Assembly: GCF_042675915.1 (NCBI RefSeq)
Contig: NZ_JBHTKL010000001.1
Span: 496,001-560,000 of the forward strand
Length of the DNA: 64,000 nucleotides
Source: Thalassobacillus_A hwangdonensis
GTDB taxonomy: Bacteria; Bacillota; Bacilli; Bacillales; Halobacillaceae
Direction of reading: 5' to 3'
Shown: positions 15,993 to 24,090 of the stretch, one piece after another
How positions within the stretch are numbered: position 1 is the stretch's first letter
How the letters are laid out: every line of letters starts with the position of its first letter
Notes under the pieces: model-generated
Databases searched by the model: none
What the model saw: the letters and a program-made list of their open reading frames with translations, nothing else
Told to the model about the DNA's origin: nothing
Position numbers and translations under genes: made by a program

Positions 15993-17101
15993 AAAAACAG
16001 CTCGTATTAGAAGATGGAACAAGATTCATAGGCAGAGGATTCGGGAGCGAACGTGAAAGTATAGGGGAGATCGTCTTCAACACCGGCATGACCGGTTATC
16101 AGGAAATCATTTCCGATCCTTCTTATTGCGGACAAATCGTAACATTTACTTATCCATTGATCGGAAATTACGGCATAAACCGGGATGATTTTGAAACGGT
16201 CGATCCTTCCATCCTCGGTGTTGTAGTAAAGGAACACTGCGACCATCCTTCAAACTTCAGAAGTGAAGAGACACTGGACGAATTTTTGAAAGCTAAAAAC
16301 ATTCCAGGTATCGAAGGGATCGATACGAGAAAACTGACGAGGATCATCCGTAAGCACGGAACGATGAAGGCGATGATCACAGATGCTGATCGTTCCATTG
16401 ATAGCATCGTGCAGACGTTGGAGGCGACTCCGCTCCGAACCGATCAAGTGAGACAGGTATCCACGGTGAAACCATACGTCGTGCCTGGCAGAGGGTTAAG
16501 GATCGTACTGATCGACTTCGGCATGAAACACGGGATATTGAGGGAATTTACGAAGCGCAATTGTCATGTGACCGTCGTACCTTACCATACCTCTGCACAT
16601 GAAATTGAACGACTCAAACCTGATGGAATCATGCTTTCCAACGGCCCGGGAGATCCGAAAGATGTACCCGAAGCAATTCAGACGATACGTATGCTGATGG
16701 GAAAAATCCCTATCTTCGGCATTTGCCTCGGACATCAGCTTATTGCACTTGCTGGTGGTGCAGACACATCGAAAATGAAATTCGGCCATCGTGGTTCGAA
16801 TCAGCCAGTGAAAGATCTACGCACAGGAAAGACATACATCACTTCACAGAACCATGGCTATGCAGTTGATCGACATTCCATCACAGGAACAGAGTTACGG
16901 TTGACACAGCACTCACTTAACGATGAATCTGTCGAAGGACTTGAACATGAAAGGTATCCAGTATTCTCTGTTCAATACCACCCGGAAAGCTCGCCAGGAC
17001 CAGAAGACACCTATCGTCTGTTCGACGAGTTCCTTTCCTTGATCAAGAGCAACCAGCTAGCGAAGAAGGAGGAGTCCACATGCCAAAACGTACTGATATA
17101 A
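15986..17101 (+). CDS. pyrAA: Carbamoyl-phosphate synthase small subunit (glutaminase)
   Basis: Supplies ammonia from glutamine to the large subunit. 371 residues; the class I amidotransferase nucleophile is Cys247 in FGICLGHQ, with His-Glu in VQYHPESS. The N-terminal domain has LEDGTRFIGRGFG and FNTGMTGYQE. ATG at 15986 is the start because family members begin just before LVLEDG; a longer in-frame extension into pyrC is ignored. Overlaps pyrC by 7 nt and pyrAB by 22 nt. Confidence 0.96.
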   Translation: MVKKQLVLEDGTRFIGRGFGSERESIGEIVFNTGMTGYQEIISDPSYCGQIVTFTYPLIGNYGINRDDFETVDPSILGVVVKEHCDHPSNFRSEETLDEFLKAKNIPGIEGIDTRKLTRIIRKHGTMKAMITDADRSIDSIVQTLEATPLRTDQVRQVSTVKPYVVPGRGLRIVLIDFGMKHGILREFTKRNCHVTVVPYHTSAHEIERLKPDGIMLSNGPGDPKDVPEAIQTIRMLMGKIPIFGICLGHQLIALAGGADTSKMKFGHRGSNQPVKDLRTGKTYITSQNHGYAVDRHSITGTELRLTQHSLNDESVEGLEHERYPVFSVQYHPESSPGPEDTYRLFDEFLSLIKSNQLAKKEESTCQNVLI

Positions 17102-20100
17102 AACGGATTCTTGTAATCGGGTCTGGTCCTATCATCATCGGCCAGGCTGCAGAATTTGATTACTCTGGAACACAAGCCTGTCAGGCCCTTAAAGAAGAAG
17201 GGTATGAAGTGATACTTGCCAACTCTAATCCAGCAACGATCATGACGGATCATACGTTTGCAGATCAAGTCTATATGGAGCCACTTACAGTAGAATTCCT
17301 TACTAAAATCGTCCGGAAAGAACAACCAGACGCAATCCTTCCCACATTAGGAGGACAGACTGGGCTGAACCTGGCAATGGAACTGAGTAAAAGCGGAATC
17401 CTCGAGGAACATGACGTCGAACTGCTTGGTACGAGGATGGAGGCGATTGAACAAGCAGAAGACCGAGCTAAGTTCCGTGATCTGATGCATGAACTTGGTG
17501 AGCCTGTCCCGGAAAGTACGATTGTCAGTACGGTTGACGGAGCATTGGACTTCGCTGAAGAAATCGGGTATCCAGTCATCGTCCGCCCAGCTTACACGAT
17601 GGGTGGAACTGGAGGAGGAATGTGTGACAATGAGACCGAACTGAAAGAGATTGCCAGAAATGGTCTTTCCCTTTCTCCAGTACAACAGTGTCTGATCGAA
17701 AAGAATATTGCCGGCTTAAAAGAAGTGGAATACGAAGTAATGCGGGACGCAAGTGATCATGCGATCGTTGTCTGTAATATGGAAAACTTCGATCCTGTGG
17801 GAATCCATACTGGCGACTCGATCGTCGTTGCTCCTTCACAGACACTGAGCGACAGGGAGTACCAGATGCTACGGAATGCTTCCTTGAAAATCATCCGTGC
17901 GCTCGGTATCGAGGGTGGGTGTAACGTCCAGCTGGCACTTGATCCTCACAGTTTTCAATACTATGTAATCGAAGTGAATCCAAGGGTCAGCCGGTCTTCC
18001 GCATTAGCTTCGAAAGCAACTGGTTATCCGATTGCAAAGCTTGCAGCGAAAATCGCGATCGGCCTTACATTGGATGAAATCAAAAACCCTGTGACAGGTA
18101 CGACTTATGCCTGCTTCGAACCTGCACTTGATTATGTGGTAACTAAAATTCCTCGCTGGCCATTCGATAAGTTTGCAAAAGGTAACCGTACCCTTGGAAC
18201 TCAGATGAAAGCGACCGGTGAAATCATGTCAATCGGGAGAAACTTCGAGGAATCGCTATTGAAAGGTGTTCGTTCACTGGAAGGGAAATCAGAAGAATTA
18301 TTCCTTGAGTCGGCCCTGAACCTGTCCGAAGACATCTTAGTCCAACGTCTTAAAAAAGCGGATGATGAACGGATCTTCCTTTTGGCAGAAGCGTTCAGAA
18401 GAGGGATGACAGTAGAAGAGATCCATGAGTGGACTGGTATCGACCAATTCTTCCTGATCAAACTTGAACGGGTCATCCGCCTGGAACAGACCATTCAGGA
18501 AAAGGGCTGGCACGATGAACTGATCATGAAGGCGAAACAAGTTGGATTCTCTGATCGTCAGCTTGCCAGGCTCCTTGGTGGAAGCACGGATGAAATTTAT
18601 CGCAGGCGGCAAGAGAGCGGGATCAACCCGGTTTATAAAATGGTAGATACGTGTGCTGGCGAGTTCGTTTCGGAAACCCCTTATTTTTACAGCAGTTACG
18701 AAGAGGAGAATGAATCGCTTGTCACCGAAAAGAAAAAGGTGCTTGTCATCGGTTCAGGTCCAATTCGAATCGGGCAAGGCGTCGAGTTTGACTATGCAAC
18801 TGTACATTCCGTCCTTGCATTGAAAGAGATGGGCTATGAGGCGATCATCATGAACAATAATCCGGAAACCGTCTCTACGGACTTCAGCATTTCCGACAAG
18901 CTTTATTTTGAACCACTGACTCTGGAGGATGTGATGCACGTCATCGATCTTGAACAGCCAGAAGGTGTCATTGTCCAGTTCGGCGGTCAGACAGCTATCA
19001 ACCTTGTCGATGGCCTCCACCGCAGAGGGGTCACCATCCTTGGTACAACGATGGATGCGATCAATGAAACCGAAGATAGAGATCTGTTCGAGCGGCTTCT
19101 CAACCGCCTGAACATTGCGAAGCCGGGTGGGGAAAGTGTCACAAGTGTCGAGGAAGCAGTCGATGTAGCTGAACGAATCGGGTATCCCGTACTTGTAAGA
19201 CCATCCTATGTCCTTGGTGGTCGCGCGATGGAAATCGTCTATAAGAAAGAAGAACTGCTCTCGTATATGGAAGAAACGGTCCGTGATTTCAGTGACCACC
19301 CGATCCTGGTAGATAAATACCTGACAGGAATGGAAATTGAAGTTGATGCGATTACCGACGGGGAAACCGTCGTCATACCTGGAATCATGGAACACATTGA
19401 GCGAGCGGGAGTCCATTCCGGAGACTCGATGGCAGTCTACCCTACTCAGCGACTGAGTTCCGACCTGGAGACACAATGCATGGATGCGACGATTAAAATT
19501 GCGCGAGAATTGAACATGCAGGGTTTGATCAATATCCAGTTCGTCGTCAATGGAGATACTGCATACGTACTTGAAGTCAACCCTCGTGCAAGCCGCACAG
19601 TACCATTCCTGAGTAAAGTGACCGGCATCCAGATGGCTCAGCTTGCGACCCAGGCAATTTTAGGTGAAAAGCTTTCTGATATGGGGTATGCTTCCGGAAT
19701 CATTCCGAAGCCTGATGGTGTCTTCGTAAAAGTTCCAGTATTCTCCTTTGAAAAGTTACGAAGTGTAGACACGACGCTCGGACCAGAAATGAAATCGACC
19801 GGGGAAGTAATCGGATATGATCAGACCTTGGAAAAAGCGCTCTATAAAGGAATGACAGCTTCGGGTCTGAAGATACCGGTAGAAGGGTCTGTCCTGCTGA
19901 CCGTAGCGGATAAAGATAAAGATGAAATGGTCGGCATTGCAGAGACATTCCATCAGCTCGGTTTCCAGCTGTACGCAACAGAAGGAACAGCGAACGTCAT
20001 CCGTCTTGCTGGGATACCAGTCGAAACGGTTTCGAAAGTCGGATCCGATCAACTGGATGTCGTCGATCTCATCCAAACCGGAAAAGTACAATTTGTCGTT

Positions 20101-20280
20101 AATACTCTTACGAAAGGACTCCGCTCAAGAACAGACGGTTTTAGAATCCGACGCGAAGCAGTGGAACATGGCATCGCCTGTCTGACAAGTTTGGATACGG
20201 CCAAAGCAATCGTCGATGTCATCGATGCGATGAGCTTCACTGCACGTTCAATCGGTAAGAAGGAGGTCATTTTACGGTGA
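17080..20280 (+). CDS. pyrAB: Carbamoyl-phosphate synthase large subunit
   Basis: Makes carbamoyl phosphate from bicarbonate, ammonia and two ATP. 1066 residues with the expected internal duplication: two ATP-grasp halves, each starting with a VIGSGPI-type dinucleotide motif (residues ~9 and ~550), and a C-terminal MGS-like allosteric domain (about 930-1066). PAYTMGGTGGG and PSYVLGGRAM are the two ATP-grasp glycine loops. ATG after AAGGAGGAG. Confidence 0.97.
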   Translation: MPKRTDIKRILVIGSGPIIIGQAAEFDYSGTQACQALKEEGYEVILANSNPATIMTDHTFADQVYMEPLTVEFLTKIVRKEQPDAILPTLGGQTGLNLAMELSKSGILEEHDVELLGTRMEAIEQAEDRAKFRDLMHELGEPVPESTIVSTVDGALDFAEEIGYPVIVRPAYTMGGTGGGMCDNETELKEIARNGLSLSPVQQCLIEKNIAGLKEVEYEVMRDASDHAIVVCNMENFDPVGIHTGDSIVVAPSQTLSDREYQMLRNASLKIIRALGIEGGCNVQLALDPHSFQYYVIEVNPRVSRSSALASKATGYPIAKLAAKIAIGLTLDEIKNPVTGTTYACFEPALDYVVTKIPRWPFDKFAKGNRTLGTQMKATGEIMSIGRNFEESLLKGVRSLEGKSEELFLESALNLSEDILVQRLKKADDERIFLLAEAFRRGMTVEEIHEWTGIDQFFLIKLERVIRLEQTIQEKGWHDELIMKAKQVGFSDRQLARLLGGSTDEIYRRRQESGINPVYKMVDTCAGEFVSETPYFYSSYEEENESLVTEKKKVLVIGSGPIRIGQGVEFDYATVHSVLALKEMGYEAIIMNNNPETVSTDFSISDKLYFEPLTLEDVMHVIDLEQPEGVIVQFGGQTAINLVDGLHRRGVTILGTTMDAINETEDRDLFERLLNRLNIAKPGGESVTSVEEAVDVAERIGYPVLVRPSYVLGGRAMEIVYKKEELLSYMEETVRDFSDHPILVDKYLTGMEIEVDAITDGETVVIPGIMEHIERAGVHSGDSMAVYPTQRLSSDLETQCMDATIKIARELNMQGLINIQFVVNGDTAYVLEVNPRASRTVPFLSKVTGIQMAQLATQAILGEKLSDMGYASGIIPKPDGVFVKVPVFSFEKLRSVDTTLGPEMKSTGEVIGYDQTLEKALYKGMTASGLKIPVEGSVLLTVADKDKDEMVGIAETFHQLGFQLYATEGTANVIRLAGIPVETVSKVGSDQLDVVDLIQTGKVQFVVNTLTKGLRSRTDGFRIRREAVEHGIACLTSLDTAKAIVDVIDAMSFTARSIGKKEVILR

Positions 20281-21044
20281 TGCAGCGGGAATGGATGACC
20301 ATTACAGTCCATGAAAGGATTGCAGAAGATACCTATCAGATGGTGCTGAAAGGTGAAACGGCAGAAGCAGAAATACAGCCCGGACAATTTTTGCACATCC
20401 ATATCGGTGACGCATTTTACCTCCGAAGACCGATTTCGATAGCGGATGTCGATCCTGTAGCTGGAACGATGACCATCCTTTATAAAGTATTGGGAGATGG
20501 AACAGAAGCACTCACTAAAAAACAACCAGGAGACAGAATCGATGTGCTCGGCCCGGGAGGAAATGGCTTCCCGGTCGATAATCTTCAAATCGATCGTGCA
20601 CTTCTGATCGGTGGCGGCATCGGAGTACCTCCGCTTTACTACCTTGCACGACAATTGAAGGCTCAAGGGATAGAAGTCACTGCTGTACTTGGGTTTCAAA
20701 ACAAGGAAAGTGTCTTTTTTGAAGAAGCATTCAGTCAGATCGGTGATGTTCATGTGACGACGAATGACGGCTCCTATGGTCACCACGGGTTTGTCACCGA
20801 CCTTCTTCCAGGATTAAAAGGCACGTTTGATACCTACTTTTCTTGTGGTCCCTCCATCATGCTCAAAGCCGTCTCTACTGCTCTGAAGGATGAATCCGGC
20901 TACATTTCCATTGAAGAACGGATGGGGTGCGGCATCGGTGCTTGTTTCGCCTGTGTCGTCCCATGCGCAGAGGAAGACGAAAAAGGTTATCGGAAAATCT
21001 GCAGCGACGGTCCGGTATTCCGTCCAGAGGAGGTAGTCTTATGA
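20277..21044 (+). CDS. pyrK: Dihydroorotate dehydrogenase electron-transfer subunit PyrK
   Basis: FAD and [2Fe-2S] subunit that passes electrons from the class 1B dihydroorotate dehydrogenase to NAD. FAD-binding RRPISIAD, NAD-binding LLIGGGIGVPPL, and a cysteine cluster in MGCGIGACFACVVPC plus a later Cys near KICSDGPVF. GTG at 20277, with an ATG next to it at 20280; either fits AAGGAGG upstream. Overlaps the pyrAB stop by 4 nt. Confidence 0.95.
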   Translation: MMQREWMTITVHERIAEDTYQMVLKGETAEAEIQPGQFLHIHIGDAFYLRRPISIADVDPVAGTMTILYKVLGDGTEALTKKQPGDRIDVLGPGGNGFPVDNLQIDRALLIGGGIGVPPLYYLARQLKAQGIEVTAVLGFQNKESVFFEEAFSQIGDVHVTTNDGSYGHHGFVTDLLPGLKGTFDTYFSCGPSIMLKAVSTALKDESGYISIEERMGCGIGACFACVVPCAEEDEKGYRKICSDGPVFRPEEVVL

Positions 21045-21982
21045 GCGAATTAGCAGTTGAACTCCCAGGTCTTTCATTGAAGAACCCGGTCATGCCGGCT
21101 TCAGGCTGTTTCGGATTCGGAAAAGAATTCAGTCAGTTCTATGACTTGTCGGAACTTGGTGCAATCATTATTAAAGCAGCAACCGGTGAAAAGCGATATG
21201 GGAATCCCACTCCCCGGGTAGCTGAATCTGCCTCCGGCATGCTGAATGCAATCGGATTGCAAAACCCAGGAGTCGATGGAATCATCGAAAATGAACTGCC
21301 ATTCTTGAGACGGTTCAATACTTCCATCATTGCCAATGTCGCTGGCAGCACGATCGAAGAATATGTGAAAGTTGCTGAAAAGCTATCCGCGGCAGATGGA
21401 ATTGCTGCGTTGGAGCTGAACATATCCTGCCCCAATGTGAAGGAAGGCGGGGTTCAGTTCGGTACGGACCCTCTTCTTGCTGAGGAAGTTACCAGACAAA
21501 TAAAGAGTGTGAGTGCCGTTCCGGTCTATGTGAAACTATCCCCGAACGTATCGGATATCGTAGAAATGGCGAAAGCGGTGGAAAGAGCAGGAGCAGACGG
21601 TCTGTCTATGATCAATACGTTGACCGGAATGCGTCTTGATTTAAGTACGAAAAAACCGATCATCGCCAACAAAACCGGAGGACTTTCAGGCCCAGCAATA
21701 AAACCGGTCGCCATCCGGATGATTCATCAAGTTTATCAGGAAGTGGACCTTCCGATCATTGGAATGGGCGGTATCGAAACTGCTGAAGATGTATTGGAAT
21801 TTTTATTGGCAGGGGCAAGTGCAGTTGCAATCGGAAGTGCAAATTTCAAGAACCCATACATTTGTAAAGAAGTGATCGATTCATTACCGGAAACGTTGGA
21901 AAGCTATGGTTTTTCAGACGTTAAGGATGTAGTAGGAGGTGCCCATCATGAAAGAATTCCGTCAAATGTATCTCGCCCTTGA
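21041..21982 (+). CDS. pyrD: Dihydroorotate dehydrogenase catalytic subunit (class 1B)
   Basis: FMN enzyme oxidising dihydroorotate to orotate with PyrK. 313 residues; catalytic Cys130 in LNISCPNVKEGG marks class 1. FMN motifs include GMGGIETAEDVLEFLLAGASAV. ATG at 21041 overlaps the pyrK stop (ATGA) and follows GAGGAGGT. The longer open frame from 20927 is inside pyrK and not conserved. Overlaps pyrF by 35 nt. Confidence 0.96.
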   Translation: MSELAVELPGLSLKNPVMPASGCFGFGKEFSQFYDLSELGAIIIKAATGEKRYGNPTPRVAESASGMLNAIGLQNPGVDGIIENELPFLRRFNTSIIANVAGSTIEEYVKVAEKLSAADGIAALELNISCPNVKEGGVQFGTDPLLAEEVTRQIKSVSAVPVYVKLSPNVSDIVEMAKAVERAGADGLSMINTLTGMRLDLSTKKPIIANKTGGLSGPAIKPVAIRMIHQVYQEVDLPIIGMGGIETAEDVLEFLLAGASAVAIGSANFKNPYICKEVIDSLPETLESYGFSDVKDVVGGAHHERIPSNVSRP

Positions 21983-22661
21983 TTTCAAGACGGGGGAGGA
22001 AGCAAGCCGCTTCCTTGATGATCACAATTTGTACGAAGTTCCTGTAAAAGTCGGAATGCAACTTTTTTATAAAGAAGGGCCCGGTTTCATAAAGACTTTG
22101 AGAGAAAATGGGCATCCGATCTTTCTCGATTTGAAGCTTCACGACATTCCTAATACGGTATATCACGCGATGTTCAGTTTGGCATCACTGGGCGTTGAAA
22201 TGGTGAATGTCCATGCGCAGGGTGGAAAAGAAATGATCCGTGCAGCTAAACAAGGGTTGATGGATGGTTCTTCAGGTGGGGATGTACCATTATTGATTGC
22301 TGTTACTCAACTTACTTCTACTGATCAACACATGCTTCAACATGAATTATTAGTGAATCGTTCCATGGATGAAACCGTCGCTCATTATGCAGACCTCTCT
22401 AAGGAAGCAGGTGCAGACGGGGTCGTTTGTTCCGTACATGAAGTTGAGAAGGTCAAGCACCATTGTGGAAATGAATTTCTGACAGTCACCCCTGGCATTC
22501 GCTTGAAGACGAATGAGAATGATGATCAAAAGAGAGTTGCGACTCCTTTACAAGCAAGAATTGCCGGTACCGACAGCATCGTTATCGGGAGAAGCGTTAC
22601 CAAAGCGGAACAGCCACTGATCAATTACCAGCAGATAGAAAAGGAGTGGTACAATGTTTGA
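21948..22661 (+). CDS. pyrF: Orotidine 5'-phosphate decarboxylase
   Basis: Final step to UMP. 237-residue TIM barrel; active-site charged network Asp61-Lys63-Asp66 in LDLKLHDIPNTV, and Lys34 in VKVGMQLFY. ATG at 21948 sits seven nt after GGAGGT; an in-frame GTG at 21939 lies within the ribosome site and is rejected. Confidence 0.96.
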   Translation: MKEFRQMYLALDFKTGEEASRFLDDHNLYEVPVKVGMQLFYKEGPGFIKTLRENGHPIFLDLKLHDIPNTVYHAMFSLASLGVEMVNVHAQGGKEMIRAAKQGLMDGSSGGDVPLLIAVTQLTSTDQHMLQHELLVNRSMDETVAHYADLSKEAGADGVVCSVHEVEKVKHHCGNEFLTVTPGIRLKTNENDDQKRVATPLQARIAGTDSIVIGRSVTKAEQPLINYQQIEKEWYNV

Positions 22662-23280
22662 TAACAGCAGTATTTTATCAGGATTACTTGAAATCGGGGC
22701 AGTGCAGATCCAACCGGATGATCCGTTCACGTTAAGTTCTGGATTGATGTCTCCCATCTATTGTGATAATCGTCTGACGATGTCCTACCCGGAAATCCGC
22801 CGTTCCATACGCGATCGATTCACCCAGCAAATCAAAGAACTTGGTGAAATCGATGTTATCGCTGGTTGTGCAACAGCTGGTATTCCTCATGCCGCATTCG
22901 TAGCGGAAGTATTGGATCTTCCGATGATTTATGTACGCTCCAAGCCCAAAAGTCATGGAAAAGGAAGTCAGATTGAAGGAAAGTTACATAAAGGTCAGAA
23001 AGTAGTGTTGATCGAAGACCTTTTCTCGACTGGAGGTTCTGCCATCCAGGCTGCTGAAGCGATTAAGGAAGCAGGGGGAGAAGTCGTCAAGATCATTGCG
23101 ATTTTCAGTTATCAGCTGGACAAATCCAAGCAAAACTTCAAAGAAGCCGGCTTTGAAGTGGAGTCACTTACAGATCTTGATGAGCTGCTTACATTCATGA
23201 AGCGTAATGGGGGACTGAGTGAAATTCAGGAGGAGAAAGTGCTGAAATGGAGAAAAGACCCATCTGGGTATAAAGGATGA
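22654..23280 (+). CDS. pyrE: Orotate phosphoribosyltransferase
   Basis: Couples orotate to PRPP to form OMP. 208 residues; PRPP loop VVLIEDLFSTGGSAI and the flexible loop KSHGKGSQIEG. ATG overlaps the pyrF end by 8 nt. It is the last enzyme gene of the operon; there is no hairpin directly after it, so the transcript may continue into the next small gene. Confidence 0.96.
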   Translation: MFDNSSILSGLLEIGAVQIQPDDPFTLSSGLMSPIYCDNRLTMSYPEIRRSIRDRFTQQIKELGEIDVIAGCATAGIPHAAFVAEVLDLPMIYVRSKPKSHGKGSQIEGKLHKGQKVVLIEDLFSTGGSAIQAAEAIKEAGGEVVKIIAIFSYQLDKSKQNFKEAGFEVESLTDLDELLTFMKRNGGLSEIQEEKVLKWRKDPSGYKG

Positions 23281-23355
23281 ATTAGCACATTACAATTGTC
23301 CTATATGCCATTTCCCTGTAACATAGAAGTATGAATATAGGGTTGGTGGTATCTT

Positions 23356-23622
23356 ATGAATTCCAGGAAACATTCGCTGTTCGTATTCATCAATGCACTG
23401 CTAGGACTTGTCACCTGTTTCGGCTTCTTATATACATGGCTTGCTTTTGCATTTATGGAAAGCTTGCTTTCTTTACCGACAGTCCTGAGCCTTTTGATTT
23501 CTGTACTTTTGTTTATTGGGTGGAATGTATTCATGCTTCGCAATGAACGAAAGAAGTACTGGATCCAGGCATTATTTTCTTATGTAGCCACAATCGGGGT
23601 ATTCATCTATTTTCTTAATTGA
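23356..23622 (+). CDS. Small hypothetical membrane protein
   Basis: 88 residues with three hydrophobic helices (about 9-35, 38-56 and 68-87) and a basic loop, RNERKKYW, between the second and third. The first ATG is preceded by GGTTGGTGG. I do not recognise a family. It lies 75 nt after pyrE on the same strand with no terminator between, and a hairpin follows 17 nt after its stop, so co-transcription with pyr is possible. TTGTCC and TAACAT 17 nt apart (23296-23324) are a weak alternative promoter. Confidence 0.6.
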   Translation: MNSRKHSLFVFINALLGLVTCFGFLYTWLAFAFMESLLSLPTVLSLLISVLLFIGWNVFMLRNERKKYWIQALFSYVATIGVFIYFLN

Positions 23623-23639
23623 ATTTGCAATGTAAAAAA

Positions 23640-23676
23640 ATGCCCGTACAGCACGTATTAGTGACTGTGCGGGCAT
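23640..23676. terminator. Hairpin terminator, possibly bidirectional
   Basis: 12-bp stem ATGCCCGTACAG / CTGTGCGGGCAT (23640-23651 and 23665-23676) with one wobble. It has seven A upstream, giving a good U-tract for minus-strand transcripts; the plus-strand tail (TTGTATAT) is weaker. Confidence 0.7.
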
Positions 23677-23725
23677 TTGTATATTCAAAGGGTGATTTCG
23701 AGATACTTAGGGCTCGTTGCCGAAT

Positions 23726-23862
23726 CAGTGGATAGGGCGGCTGGGAAACTACTCGCTTTCCTGTGGGGGATCTGGCGAGCCTCCTCGGTCGTTTCACTCC
23801 CTGTGGGGTCTCGCCTTGGCCCTTCTCCCACGGGAGTCGCGCAGTTTCCCAGCCACCCACTG
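23726..23862 (+). repeat. Palindromic repeat element, copy A
   Basis: About 137 bp. Terminal arms GGCTGGGAAACT and AGTTTCCCAGCC are exactly complementary, with further CAGTGG / CCACTG pairing outside. The interior shares blocks with copies B and C: CTCGCTTTCC, AGCCTCCTC, GGGGTCTCGCC and CTTCTCCC-CGGGAGTC. It lies between the 3' ends of two convergent genes. Several frames are open through it, but none is supported as coding. The 24-kb side (23863-24042) shows nothing recognisable. Confidence 0.85.
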
Positions 23863-24042
23863 TATTTTGTTTAAAGATCCTGGTGCTGAATGGTTTTCTT
23901 AAAAATCAGGTTGCGAGCTCAATTAAAGCAACTTTTCTTAAGCCTGAAGAAATGTAAATCGATGTAGCCGGACCTCCAATGACTATCATCATACAGTGAT
24001 ACTGAGGTAGAACGGGAAATAAAAACAGAGTCTCTAATTAAG

Positions 24043-24076
24043 AAGAAGCTGCCAGGGGTATGCCTGACAGCTTCTT
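24043..24076 (-). terminator. Terminator after rqcH (minus strand)
   Basis: 14-bp stem AAGAAGCTGCCAGG / CCTGACAGCTTCTT (one wobble) 15 nt beyond the rqcH stop; the minus-strand tail is a modest T-rich stretch. Confidence 0.65.
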
Positions 24077-24090
24077 TCGATTAAACTATC

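Noticed and set aside
18754..20786. 240- and 245-codon minus-strand frames
   Set aside because: Antisense to pyrAB and pyrK; low-complexity composition (His, Cys, Phe rich) typical of reverse-complement shadows.
23726..23862. CRISPR array or insertion sequence
   Set aside because: No direct-repeat/spacer periodicity and no transposase; the element is a single palindromic unit.
23677..23957. Overlapping 60-80 codon frames in all phases
   Set aside because: They run through palindromic repeat copy A, where high GC removes stops; none has a ribosome site or homology.
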